Shown: positions 7,036 to 15,137, numbered from the stretch's first letter. The stretch: DNA of 16,085 nt from an uncultured Chryseolinea sp. (GCA_946478915.1 CAMLER010000029.1:1-16085); one strand, 5' to 3'. Numbers and translations: made by a program. Notes: generated from the letters alone by a model not told the origin.

Positions 7036-8337
7036 TTATGCAGTAACCTTAAAATATTCGTTTTGTTCCCTTCTCAATTGGTCAGAAAATCTGCCTTCAG
7101 GAACGGTGACATCGGCGTAGGTAATAACCTGATCTTTAGCAATATCACGCTTTAACAGACAGCCTTCAGCCAATCCGATTGGTAACAATTCCTCTTCCGC
7201 AGTTATTTCTGCTGTCTCACATTGTCCATAAGCATGATAACCACCAATACCATCTATCGTTTCACCAGCCTTGAGGTCCTTCTTTGCGACAGTAATGACT
7301 TCAACTTTTGGAGGACCGATCGGCGCACAGGCTGCGTCATTGAACAACACCGCTCTGGCGCAAGTAAGCGGTACTTCAAAGTGACAAATATGGTAAGGGT
7401 TGTAAAATAGATATAGCGGGCCCTCACCTAACTTATACAGATTCAGGTAATGTTGCTGAAACGGTTTATCGTGCGTGGCAAGAACAAAAACACCTGCTGG
7501 CGGTGAAGCTCCGACCACATAATCCACAATACCAGGGCCCGATGTAAGAAGCTCCAGCGGATAATGTTTAACGACGTCTATTAATTGTGTGCCTACAGGG
7601 ACTGTTGGACCGAACATACCTCTTTTACCAACGGTCATGCCAGTCGCATTTGCCACAATAGCCTGTTCGAACGATATTTTGGTGCCGTCAGCAAATGACG
7701 TTACCATGTGAGGATTCTGCCCCCATTTTTTCGCGAAACCCTCTTGGGTAGTTGGATTTCTATAGGGATCCTGCAATCCTTTTATGTTCCCACATAATAC
7801 GGGTTTAAGGCCTATAGATTTCACATAGCGGTAAAGGTTCATCTCAACGCCAGGTTGATCCCCATCGGCATTCGTAAGAACAACCCCAGCTTTGTCGGCG
7901 TATACTTTTAAAATTCCTCCGACCGTACCATCGAGTTCCGCATCCATAAGCACCACATGCTTTTTATTGCGAATCGCTTCGAACGTGATACGCGCACTAA
8001 ATTCGACAGCTCCCGTCGCTTCCACAAGAACATCAATGTTGTCGGCCTTGACAAGCAGGGACGCATCTTCTGTTATGGAGTATTTGCCCCGCGCAACTCT
8101 ATCTTCCAATTCTTCGGCAGTCTTCACCACCTGCACGTCCTCAATGCCCGCATCATTATAGGCCTTTTTCGCCTTTTCGAGTGTCCTGTTATAAATAGCT
8201 ACTAGCTTCATCCCAGGAACGGCAGTCGCGATTTGATACGCTATACCCCGACCCATGAATCCAGCGCCAATCAATCCCACGCGAACCGGATTTTTCTCTT
8301 CATGTCGCTTTGCAAGCGCTGTGTCAATTATTATCAT
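7036..8337 (-). CDS. COG4091-type NAD(P)-dependent dehydrogenase with C-terminal SAF domain
   Basis: This 433-residue protein resembles the 'predicted homoserine dehydrogenase' family COG4091. The N-terminal Rossmann fold carries GAGFMG at residues 24-29 within VRVGLIGAGFMGRGIAYQI, and DVLVEATGAVEFSARIT follows in the style of oxidoreductases. The middle part has conserved-looking VLTNADGDQPGVEMNLYRY and GNIKGLQDPYRNPTTQ. The last part (about 335-425) has a SAF-like region (VITVAKKDLKAGETIDGIGG, then LLKRDIAKDQVITYADV), a fold seen in sialate synthases and altronate dehydratases. True homoserine metabolism is unlikely in this place: the gene lies between the RmlC-like epimerase and the C-methyltransferase genes and is probably part of the sugar cassette. 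Its reaction is not known to me. The ATG at 8337 is the natural start. The 131 bases upstream contain a 5-bp dyad (8403-8417), but no promoter was recognised. Confidence 0.82.
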   Translation of the reverse strand: MIIIDTALAKRHEEKNPVRVGLIGAGFMGRGIAYQIATAVPGMKLVAIYNRTLEKAKKAYNDAGIEDVQVVKTAEELEDRVARGKYSITEDASLLVKADNIDVLVEATGAVEFSARITFEAIRNKKHVVLMDAELDGTVGGILKVYADKAGVVLTNADGDQPGVEMNLYRYVKSIGLKPVLCGNIKGLQDPYRNPTTQEGFAKKWGQNPHMVTSFADGTKISFEQAIVANATGMTVGKRGMFGPTVPVGTQLIDVVKHYPLELLTSGPGIVDYVVGASPPAGVFVLATHDKPFQQHYLNLYKLGEGPLYLFYNPYHICHFEVPLTCARAVLFNDAACAPIGPPKVEVITVAKKDLKAGETIDGIGGYHAYGQCETAEITAEEELLPIGLAEGCLLKRDIAKDQVITYADVTVPEGRFSDQLRREQNEYFKVTA

Positions 8338-8468
8338 ATAAAAAAGTCTATTTGGTTTGGTCTTTAGAGAGCACTACAAATCGGCAAGGCATCAACTCTG
8401 CGCGCTACCGGTTAGCGAATATCGGATTTTTTTTGATTGGTCCATAAACTCGCCGGTACGCTGCTATA

Positions 8469-9020
8469 TCACACGCTGACATTCGCTTTAGGAACCTGGA
8501 AGGGCGGATGGTTTCTGTCCTTCTCCGAAACAACAGTCGGCTCGATGGGCCATTCAATGTTGAATGCCGGATCGTTATACCTTATTCCGCCCTCAGCTCC
8601 CGGAGTATAGTAAGCTGTGACGAGATAGTTTACTGACGTATGGTCCTCGAGCGTTATGAAGCCGTGAGCGAAACCTTCCGGAACAAATAACATGAGCCCG
8701 TTTTCCGCTGATAATTCCACGCCTATCCACTGTTTAAAAGTTGGGGAATCCGGACGAATGTCGATAATTACGTCATAGATCGATCCTGAAAAACATCGGA
8801 TTGACTTGGTCTCCGAATAAGGTGCAACCTGATAGTGCATTCCGCGAATCGTTCCCTTCGTCTTGCTGTAAGACACATTCGCTTGTACTACATTGGCATT
8901 TAATCCATGGGCTTCAAATTCTTTTTTGCACCATGATCTGCCAAAAAATCCTCTCTCATCGGTAAGCTTTTGAAGCTCGATGATGTACGCGCCCTTTAGT
9001 TTGGTTTCCTTGAAAATCAA
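8469..9020 (-). CDS. rfbC: RmlC/RfbC-type NDP-4-keto-6-deoxysugar 3,5-epimerase
   Basis: This cupin enzyme of 183 residues has the normal RmlC length. It carries the family hallmarks LTDERGFFGRSW, NVSYSKTKGTIRGMHYQ with catalytic H62, K72, the VPEGFAHGF loop, Y132 in the NYLVTAYYTPGAEGGIRYNDP region, and D168 in SEKDR, which with H62 would form the His-Asp dyad. RmlC epimerises C3 and C5 of dTDP-4-keto-6-deoxyglucose; relatives in branched-sugar pathways may act on one carbon or on CDP-sugars. Here rmlA, rmlB and rmlD are absent, and rfbF and a C-methyltransferase are present, so a CDP-linked, C-methylated substrate is more likely than dTDP-rhamnose synthesis. The only plausible start codon is TTG at 9020: the next codons upstream run into a stop without ATG or GTG, and the product then begins in the usual way (MIFKETKLKGAYIIE). 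Confidence 0.9.
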   Translation of the reverse strand: MIFKETKLKGAYIIELQKLTDERGFFGRSWCKKEFEAHGLNANVVQANVSYSKTKGTIRGMHYQVAPYSETKSIRCFSGSIYDVIIDIRPDSPTFKQWIGVELSAENGLMLFVPEGFAHGFITLEDHTSVNYLVTAYYTPGAEGGIRYNDPAFNIEWPIEPTVVSEKDRNHPPFQVPKANVSV

Positions 9021-9068
9021 TTTTGTGATGGTTGAGATTTAGAACAATTAAACAATATAAAACAGGTA

Positions 9069-10115
9069 TTAATTATTACGCCATTTCAAATCATCTCCAA
9101 GTTGAGCCGAGCTCTGCAGCGAAGTTAATACCTTTAGTCTCATCAGTTTTGAATCTCTGAAAGTTGCGTCATTAAACTTCATTGCTTCAAGACCTTCCTT
9201 CAATTCCTGAATAGTTCTGGCTAAGTCGTACTCTGGCTGGTGGTTCGGAGCTATTTTATTATAAAGATCAAAATTTACGCGATAGGATCTTTTGTCTGGA
9301 GGAGCCTCGGTATTGATCGAAACTTTAACGCCCGGGATAGCCGCAGCAACTGCTTCCGCCAGATCTTTCACCTGATAATTCCAAGCTTCACTTCCTGTGT
9401 TAACAGCCAGGAATGCACCAAGAGATGCCGGCCTCTGGATTGCCCAATCAATTGCGATTGCCATATCCTTCACATTGATCAACGGACGCCATGGTGTTCC
9501 ATCGCTCAAAATCGTAATATGCTTTGACGCCAATGCGCAAGCTACGAAATCATTTAAAACCAGGTCCAGTCGCAACCTTGAACTCATACCGCAGGCTGTT
9601 GCAAAACGTAGACATGTTACCGTAAATTTATCATCAGCCAGTGGCTTCAGATCCTGCTCTGTAAACACTTTGGAGCGCGCATAGGCCGTGAGTGGATTGA
9701 GCGTTGAATCTTCAGTCTTGGCACCATCGCTGGCTGCACCATACATGCTGCAACTGGAAGCGAAGACAAATGATTTTACGCCAAGTTCTTTCGCCCGTTT
9801 AGCAAGCTTAATACCTGATTTATGATTTACGTCAAGCGTTACTTCTTCAAATTTAGTACCCATCGGGTCATTCGAAATCGCGGCAAGATTAATCACGACA
9901 TCTGCTCCCTCTAAAATCGAATCCGGCACGTTCCGAACGTCGCCGAAATATTGGTGATCTAATTTTCTTTCAGGCAAATAGTCGACGTTAGTGAGGCAGC
10001 TGGCAAAAAAGCCTGCATCATAACCAATCAAAGTGGCAGTTGGATAAGTTTTTCTCAGTCGTTCAACTACACCCGGGCCTACATAACCCATGTTTCCGAA
10101 AATTACAATCTTCAT
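9069..10115 (-). CDS. Extended SDR, NAD-dependent nucleotide-sugar epimerase/dehydratase/reductase family
   Basis: This 348-residue protein is an extended short-chain dehydrogenase acting on a sugar nucleotide. The N-terminal cofactor motif is GNMGYVG (residues 7-13). VVINLAAISND lies at about 73-83. The active site shows FASSCSMYG (S120-S121-C122) and Y145-A-R-S-K149, the Tyr-x3-Lys pair. The substrate loop includes CLRFATACG and DGTPWRPLINVKDMA. The Ser-Ser-Cys block resembles epimerases and reductases more than the TDE-type 4,6-dehydratases, so it is probably not rfbG. A likely role is reduction or epimerisation of the CDP-4-keto sugar. It lies between rfbF (42-base gap) and the RmlC-like gene (48-base gap), typical of one operon. 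Confidence 0.88.
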   Translation of the reverse strand: MKIVIFGNMGYVGPGVVERLRKTYPTATLIGYDAGFFASCLTNVDYLPERKLDHQYFGDVRNVPDSILEGADVVINLAAISNDPMGTKFEEVTLDVNHKSGIKLAKRAKELGVKSFVFASSCSMYGAASDGAKTEDSTLNPLTAYARSKVFTEQDLKPLADDKFTVTCLRFATACGMSSRLRLDLVLNDFVACALASKHITILSDGTPWRPLINVKDMAIAIDWAIQRPASLGAFLAVNTGSEAWNYQVKDLAEAVAAAIPGVKVSINTEAPPDKRSYRVNFDLYNKIAPNHQPEYDLARTIQELKEGLEAMKFNDATFRDSKLMRLKVLTSLQSSAQLGDDLKWRNN

Positions 10116-10157
10116 ATTGCGTTTATATAATGTTAGTTTTGATTTTACTTGAGGAGA

Positions 10158-10934
10158 TCACCACTTTTTCCATGGTGCTTTGCCGGACTTCCAAAGCTCT
10201 TCGAGGACGTGTTTGTCGCGAAGAGTATCCATTGCCTGCCAAAATCCAGAATGCTTATATGCAGATAACTGGCCGGTGGATGCAAGCGTTTCAAGAGGCT
10301 GTCTTTCCCAAATCGTGTTATCGTCAGTGATAAGATCAAGTACCGACGGTTCGCAAACAAAATAGCCACCGTTTATCCAGGGTGAATCACCAGTTAGTGG
10401 TTTCTCCTGGAAACTGTTAATTAAGACATCTTCTTGTCCTAACGTAAAAGCACCGAAGCGGCCAGGTTGCTGCACCGCAGTTAGCGTTGCTTTTGTACCT
10501 TGACTCTTATGAAACTCGATCAATTTTGTGATATTAACATCACTAACACCATCACCGTAGGTAAGACAGAAGGGCTCATTTCCAATGAATTTCTTTACTT
10601 TCTTAAGGCGCCCTCCAGTCATCGTGTCTTCGCCTGTTTCCACCAGCGTTACTTTCCACGGCTCTGTAAAGGCATTATGAATCTCCATATTATTATGCTT
10701 CATGTCGAATGTGACATCGGCCATATAGAGAAAGTAATTCGAGAAAAAATCCTTAATGATATAACTTTTGTAACCGCAGCAAATTATGAATTCATTGATG
10801 CCATGATGTGAATAGATTTTAAGGATATGCCATAATATCGGTTTGTTTCCGATCTCGACCATTGGCTTAGGTCTTACACCACTTTCTTCACTTATTCTCG
10901 TTCCAAATCCACCGGCAAAAATTACTGCTTTCAT
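10158..10934 (-). CDS. rfbF: Glucose-1-phosphate cytidylyltransferase
   Basis: This 258-residue enzyme makes CDP-glucose and diphosphate from CTP and glucose 1-phosphate, the first step of CDP-deoxysugar synthesis; its length is as expected for RfbF. The nucleotidyltransferase signature [20 protein letters not shown] lies at residues 6-25, followed by [32 protein letters not shown], the metal-binding region [25 protein letters not shown] and the C-terminal [21 protein letters not shown]. All of these are highly typical of the CDP-glucose branch rather than RmlA. It heads the minus-strand cassette and has a candidate promoter about 60 bases upstream. The usual partner, CDP-glucose 4,6-dehydratase, does not appear next to it. 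Confidence 0.95.
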   Translation of the reverse strand: MKAVIFAGGFGTRISEESGVRPKPMVEIGNKPILWHILKIYSHHGINEFIICCGYKSYIIKDFFSNYFLYMADVTFDMKHNNMEIHNAFTEPWKVTLVETGEDTMTGGRLKKVKKFIGNEPFCLTYGDGVSDVNITKLIEFHKSQGTKATLTAVQQPGRFGAFTLGQEDVLINSFQEKPLTGDSPWINGGYFVCEPSVLDLITDDNTIWERQPLETLASTGQLSAYKHSGFWQAMDTLRDKHVLEELWKSGKAPWKKW

Positions 10935-11004
10935 TTAGTTCTGTTTTTTCTTTTTAAATTAAAGATCAACGTTATTTTTCGTGAACAACGTTAGATTCCT
11001 TTTA

Positions 11005-11035
11005 CAAACAAATAGCTTCTTTGCCGGCCCGCAAA
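11005..11035 (-). promoter_or_regulatory. Candidate Bacteroidota promoter for the rfbF cassette
   Basis: On the minus strand TTTG (11035-11032) lies exactly 19 bases upstream of TTTGTTTG (11012-11005), which matches TAnnTTTG at five of six fixed positions. The spacing is that of the Bacteroidota housekeeping promoter. Transcription would begin near 10998 and leave a leader of about 60 bases before the rfbF ATG at 10934. A 14-bp perfect palindrome abuts the -33 element. Confidence 0.4.
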
Positions 11036-11048
11036 TGATGCGCATCAT
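11035..11048. repeat. Perfect 14-bp palindrome next to the candidate rfbF promoter
   Basis: The sequence ATGATGCGCATCAT is its own reverse complement. It overlaps the -33 TTTG of the candidate rfbF promoter by one base. A second dyad, TTGAAAT-C-ATTTCAA, lies at 11061-11075 between this and the end of the GT2 gene. The positions suit an activator or repressor site, but no known operator was recognised. Confidence 0.45.
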
Positions 11049-11079
11049 GGGTTTGCTGGATTGAAATCATTTCAAAGAA

Positions 11080-12003
11080 TCAAAATGTGCAAAAGAGCAC
11101 CAATTTTGCCAAAACACGCCCAAAAAACCTTTTAACCTTGCCTCCAACAATCAAGGGAAAAATTTTACCATAATAGCAAAAAAACACCCCGAAAAACGAA
11201 GAAATCGCCAACATGAACTTTGGCAACGTATGCATTGACGAATAAACAGGTGATCGGCTCCAGACCTCGGCAAAAGCGTCGCAAGCAATTTTTACGTGTG
11301 GAAAATTTCTAGCAAAATCCGAGTCCCCCATTGCTTCTGCATATTGTTGAAATGTTTTCGACGTTCCGCCAAAAGTCTTATTGTAGCCGACGAAAGCGAA
11401 ATTTTTGATTTTTCCCAGATAAGCCAGATTTGCAATAAAGTGATAGTCATTGCCAATAACCTTGCGAAGGGAAATTCTTCCGGTAAGGTCGCGACGCATC
11501 ATTCCATGGATCATACCCCCATAAATTACCTTGAAATAATAATTAACAACGCGAAGCCCCGGCGATTCCTGTTCAAATGTAAACCCCCTTTCATTGAAAT
11601 CTGAGTTATTGCCCAACCAGTATTTTATTTCACCTGAGACTAAAGAATAGCCAGGATGATCTTCTAAAAAGGCAACATACCTTTGAATAATACCGGGTGC
11701 CAAATTATCGTCATCGGCAACCCACATAAAATACTTTCCTGATGCTTGTCTCAAGACAAATTCAAAATTGGGAATCATACCAATGTTCCGATCCTGCCTG
11801 AAATACTTTATATCGGGATGATCTTTTTTGAGACCTAGAATAATTTGCTCTGTATTATCGGTCGAATGATTGTCGGATATTATGATCTCAATTTTTGGAT
11901 ATTGTTGCCTCCAAATAGATTCTAATGTCCTTATTATCCCGCCATTTCGATTATAAGTTGGAATTCCAATGCTCACCAGCGGATATTTGTCCGTACTTTC
12001 CAT
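11080..12003 (-). CDS. GT2 family glycosyltransferase
   Basis: This inverting glycosyltransferase has a GT-A fold: LVSIGIPTYNRNGGIIRTLE at the N-terminus, IIISDNHSTDNTE, the NIGMIPNFEFVL region and the metal-binding WVADDDNLAPG. A C-terminal hydrophobic tail (about 40 residues with FMLAISSFFGVFFCYYG) suggests membrane contact. An in-frame TTG at 12027 would add eight residues and overlap the GT4 gene; the ATG at 12003 is preferred because it lies 4 bases after the GT4 stop codon, suggesting translational coupling. The eight extra codons would duplicate the Met-Glu-Ser-Thr start, which may be chance. It probably adds one sugar of the repeat unit; donor and linkage cannot be told. Confidence 0.9.
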   Translation of the reverse strand: MESTDKYPLVSIGIPTYNRNGGIIRTLESIWRQQYPKIEIIISDNHSTDNTEQIILGLKKDHPDIKYFRQDRNIGMIPNFEFVLRQASGKYFMWVADDDNLAPGIIQRYVAFLEDHPGYSLVSGEIKYWLGNNSDFNERGFTFEQESPGLRVVNYYFKVIYGGMIHGMMRRDLTGRISLRKVIGNDYHFIANLAYLGKIKNFAFVGYNKTFGGTSKTFQQYAEAMGDSDFARNFPHVKIACDAFAEVWSRSPVYSSMHTLPKFMLAISSFFGVFFCYYGKIFPLIVGGKVKRFFGRVLAKLVLFCTF

Positions 12004-12007
12004 TTGA

Positions 12008-13189
12008 TTATCGGCCGTCGATTCCAATATGAATGAGTTGTGTATAAATATCTATTAATTTCTGATAGTTTTTCTCCGGCGTAAAGTTATTTACATAGGT
12101 ACTTCTCGCATTCTCGCCCAATTTCCTGGCCAATGAGGGGTCATTTGAAATCATAGAGACTTTATTTGCCATGTCCTGGGGGTTTCCCGGTTCAAAATGC
12201 AATCCATTTTCATAATCCTGAACAATTTCGGCTAATGGTCCTAAGTTCGAGACGATTGCCGGTGTACCTGTGGCAAATGATTCCAAAAGAGATATGGGAA
12301 AACCCTCATAACAAACAGATGGAAGCAATAGCGCTGTGCAGCGTTTGAGGTAATCTATAATCACATTTCTCTCCTGGAATCCAAGGTAGACAAGGTTGGG
12401 GTTAACGCTTGCAACCCTAACTACATCATCTTTTAACGGACCATCGCCGAAAACTACCAATTTAAACTTTTCAATTGCCAATGCTTTCAAAGCCACGTGG
12501 ATTCCTTTTTCGACAGACAAACGGCCAACCCAAACAAAAAAATTTTCCCGCGGTGCAGAACCCACACCACAGTCTGCCACGAAATTTGGTTTGACTACAA
12601 ACTGGTTTTTATTCACCCGAAGTGCCGAGTCCAAGAATTTCCTTCGTGCAAACTCAGTCAATACAATAAACTTGTCAACCTTGTTTTTCCAGGTACCGAT
12701 TAAATTATGAACCGTTGTAATTCCTGCTAATGCCAAGGTTTCCATTCTGGAATTCCGGTATACTCCTTTTGCAATCCCATCCCACGGAATTAACTTCCGA
12801 AGGTTGTCTTCATATATCGCTCCGTTGTGGTACAAGGTTCCACTGGGACAAACGAGCCGGAAATTATGAAGGGTAACAACCACCGGGATACGAAATTTTT
12901 TCGCTGTGTAGAAAATTGATGGAGATGCAAGTGGAAAAAAATTATGGACATGAATGATATGAGGCTTAAACTCGTTAATGAGTTTCTGCAAAGTGAGGGC
13001 ACTGCCAACATTGTAAATTCCACGAAGTCCCTGTAAATACTTGTCAAAAGAATCGGATATATCCTTATTGTCAAATACCAATTGCTGCACCTCATTGCCA
13101 TGCTGTGAAAGCAATTCCGCTTCCGACTGAAAAACAGCGTCCTCACCACCTTGATAACGATACCGATTATGAATAATAATTACTCTCAT
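12008..13189 (-). CDS. GT4 family glycosyltransferase (GT-B fold)
   Basis: This retaining glycosyltransferase of about 393 residues has the N-terminal acceptor domain RVIIIHNRYRYQGGEDAV, IIHVHNFFPLASPSIF and VVTLHNFRLVCPSG. The C-terminal donor domain shows WVGRLSVEKGIHVALKAL, LVVFGDGPLKDDV and the EX7E motif in YEGFPISLLESFATGTPAI. The ATG at 13189 gives the normal start MRVIIIHNRY; a GTG two codons earlier (13195) is also possible. It is the first gene of the minus-strand block and is transcribed divergently from the beta-helix genes, across an AT-rich 288-base gap. Its product likely adds a sugar to the lipid-linked repeat unit at the cytoplasmic face of the membrane. The donor is unknown. 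Confidence 0.92.
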   Translation of the reverse strand: MRVIIIHNRYRYQGGEDAVFQSEAELLSQHGNEVQQLVFDNKDISDSFDKYLQGLRGIYNVGSALTLQKLINEFKPHIIHVHNFFPLASPSIFYTAKKFRIPVVVTLHNFRLVCPSGTLYHNGAIYEDNLRKLIPWDGIAKGVYRNSRMETLALAGITTVHNLIGTWKNKVDKFIVLTEFARRKFLDSALRVNKNQFVVKPNFVADCGVGSAPRENFFVWVGRLSVEKGIHVALKALAIEKFKLVVFGDGPLKDDVVRVASVNPNLVYLGFQERNVIIDYLKRCTALLLPSVCYEGFPISLLESFATGTPAIVSNLGPLAEIVQDYENGLHFEPGNPQDMANKVSMISNDPSLARKLGENARSTYVNNFTPEKNYQKLIDIYTQLIHIGIDGR

Positions 13190-13302
13190 AATCACTGATT
13201 TTCAATAAAGTAATTCCAAGGATTAGAATGCGGATCGCAAAAGGTTGCACATTGAATTAACTTCATCTTTGGGATTTACTCTGCGGCGTGAAAAGTGAGT
13301 CA

Positions 13303-13323
13303 AATAATAATAATAATAATAAT
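13303..13323. repeat. (AAT)7 trinucleotide microsatellite in the divergent intergenic region
   Basis: Seven perfect copies of AAT stand in the 288-base gap between the divergent GT4 gene (start 13189) and the first beta-helix gene (start 13478). The tract is about 114 bases upstream of the GT4 start and 155 bases upstream of the beta-helix start. Copy-number change by slippage would alter spacing in the shared control region. It is not inside a credible gene. No convincing Bacteroidota promoter was found on either strand of the gap. Confidence 0.9.
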
Positions 13324-13477
13324 AGCCCTGGTGGTGCATCACTTGTAGAGAACAACATTTTAAAAGGCAGATGGTTTAGATTCAGTTGATATAATAACAC
13401 AGTCATATCCAGCTTAATTTTAAGTAAAACCAAATTTCGACGCCAGAAAACCAGACGTCCATTCAATTTGTTTAAGA

Positions 13478-15043
13478 ATGAATCGGCTGATGATGGTTTT
13501 CAGATTATTCTTATTAACCATATTGATTTCCACCCAATGCATCGCAGACAATATTTATGTCAGCATTTCTGGAAATAACATAAGGGGTAACGGATCGAAA
13601 AATGCGCCTTGGCGCACTATTGCTTATGCACTTGAGAAAGTTGCCGCAGGAGAAGGACATACAATAATTATTTCCGCAGGAATTTTCATTGAACATGCTC
13701 CTCTATCTATTCCGCCAGGAGTAAACCTCAGAGGTGCCGGCATGGATTCGACCATTATTAGCAGTACAACTTCTTTTCACTATTATCCCTTAAACCCGGG
13801 GTTTTCGCCCGAACGATTCCTCATGCGATTAGATGGCCCGTTGCAATATCCCGGTGATCAATCGCTATCAAGGTTTACTATTGACGGATCATCAAAGAAA
13901 ACACACGGTGGTATTTATGTTAATGGCAGAAATGGGATTAGGATAGTAGATGTAAAAGTTCAGGATACTAATTTCTGCGGAATCTGGATACTGAACGCAA
14001 CTAACGTCCGGATGCAAGCCGTATCATTGCTAAATTGTGCATGGGGAAGCAATGAGTGGTGTTCCGGCGCACTTCAGCTTGCGTATGTCGATCACGTTGA
14101 CATTTATAAATTGGAAATCGATGAGGGGAAAGGTTATGGAATTAAAACCCTTGGTCATGAAAAGGAGCACAACTTAAACAATTTCAAACTTCATGATAGC
14201 CGGATTTCAGTAAACCCAAAAGGATTGTGGAAAAACGGAATGGCCCCAAATATTGCCGTTGAACTCTGGGCTAACAGTTTTACCAATAGCGAAATTTATA
14301 ATTGTTACTTCGATAATCATATCTCGATAGTAAACAGTGATCACAATACCAGACCGACCGGTCGCGCATTTCGGATACATCATAACATTTTCGATATAAA
14401 ATCCCGTGCGAATGGGAACGGCTACGGAATTGAACTTACCATTCATGATGCAGAAATTGACCATAACTTTTTCGACGGCGGATTTTCAGGAATTTCGAAC
14501 TGGTCTCATGCAAAGGAGAATTGGAGTATACATCACAACATTTTTTATGACATAGCCAGTCCGTTTCCAACGGCTGTTATCAATGCATACAAAGGCAATC
14601 TTAAAAATGTACACATTTTTAACAATACCGTTGAACTGACAGGCACATCGACCGTAAACTTTCTGCAGTGTGATAATGGCGGCGTCAGTCAGGACGTTGT
14701 AATTGAGAATAATCTAATCATAAATTCAGCTACTGGTCACGCCCACTATCCCAATTGCTTTTTGCGGCTGGAAAAAGGGGCAACCATCAAAAACCTGGTG
14801 ATCGAAAATAACTTACTAAGTAACCTTCATCTGGGTAAGCCTGAAGGACAAGTCCGCAATAATATGTCGGTAGATCCAAAAATTATGGGTGAGGGCGATC
14901 GTCCTTTTCCTTATTATAAGCCGTCAGCGGATAGCCCATTAATACGTGGTGGAACACGTAATGGAAGATCTTTTGCACGGGAGGCAACCGGCATTGGAGC
15001 TTATGATGGCTCTGAATTTTTAAAGCCTTTTATAGCGGACTAA
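13478..15043 (+). CDS. Secreted right-handed parallel beta-helix protein (DUF1565/PbH1 type), first of two paralogs
   Basis: This 521-residue protein starts with a signal peptide (MNRLMMVFRLFLLTILISTQ, probable cleavage after CIA before DNIYVS). It continues with a DUF1565-like segment (NIYVSISGNN, APWRTIAYALEKV, PPGVNLRGAGMDSTII). Then come many short beta-helix turns, rich in HHN/NN motifs: IHHNIFD, IDHNFFDG, IHHNIFYDI, FNNTVE, IENNLII and IENNLLS. The C-terminus has DPKIMGEG, SADSPLIRGG and GIGAYDG, common at the end of this fold; no type IX sorting domain or lipobox is seen. The fold is used by pectate-lyase-like lyases, hydrolases, epimerases and carbohydrate-binding proteins, so action on an exported polysaccharide is likely but unproven. 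No catalytic residues could be assigned. The neighbouring polysaccharide genes support an export, trimming or modification role. Confidence 0.88.
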   Translation: MNRLMMVFRLFLLTILISTQCIADNIYVSISGNNIRGNGSKNAPWRTIAYALEKVAAGEGHTIIISAGIFIEHAPLSIPPGVNLRGAGMDSTIISSTTSFHYYPLNPGFSPERFLMRLDGPLQYPGDQSLSRFTIDGSSKKTHGGIYVNGRNGIRIVDVKVQDTNFCGIWILNATNVRMQAVSLLNCAWGSNEWCSGALQLAYVDHVDIYKLEIDEGKGYGIKTLGHEKEHNLNNFKLHDSRISVNPKGLWKNGMAPNIAVELWANSFTNSEIYNCYFDNHISIVNSDHNTRPTGRAFRIHHNIFDIKSRANGNGYGIELTIHDAEIDHNFFDGGFSGISNWSHAKENWSIHHNIFYDIASPFPTAVINAYKGNLKNVHIFNNTVELTGTSTVNFLQCDNGGVSQDVVIENNLIINSATGHAHYPNCFLRLEKGATIKNLVIENNLLSNLHLGKPEGQVRNNMSVDPKIMGEGDRPFPYYKPSADSPLIRGGTRNGRSFAREATGIGAYDGSEFLKPFIAD

Positions 15044-15112
15044 ATTCCGATAATGTTATTCCGTCGAACATACCTTCCATCGAGCGGTTACCGTCCTCAT
15101 TTTTGAAACATC

Positions 15113-15137
15113 GTGCTAGTCCCATAGCACATTTTTT
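15113..15137 (+). terminator. Candidate intrinsic terminator or attenuator between the beta-helix genes
   Basis: A 6-bp stem, GTGCTA (15113-15118) with TAGCAC (15125-15130), closes a 6-nt loop and is followed after one base by six Ts (15132-15137). The stem is short, so it is a weaker terminator than the one at 2904. It ends 19 bases before the next start codon (15157), which leaves no room for a separate promoter after it. Confidence 0.5.

Noticed and set aside
6864..7046. Plus-strand 60-codon ORF in the gap upstream of the C-methyltransferase gene.
   Set aside because: It runs opposite to the cassette, covers the candidate promoter and palindrome, and shows no family features.
8403..8434. 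Dyad CGCTA-CCGGT-TAGCG followed nine bases later by T8, which resembles a terminator on the plus strand.
   Set aside because: All genes around it are on the minus strand, the stem is only 5 bp, and the T-tract is not adjacent.
12004..12027. TTG start for the GT2 gene that would overlap the GT4 gene by 20 bases.
   Set aside because: The ATG at 12003 gives the usual N-terminus and sits 4 bases after the GT4 stop codon.
13394..13399. TATAAT-like hexamer upstream of the first beta-helix gene.
   Set aside because: No -35 element at a suitable distance, and Bacteroidota promoters use a different consensus.
13263..13466. Minus-strand ORF with a run of leucines.
   Set aside because: The leucine run is just the translated (AAT)n microsatellite and the ORF has no other support.
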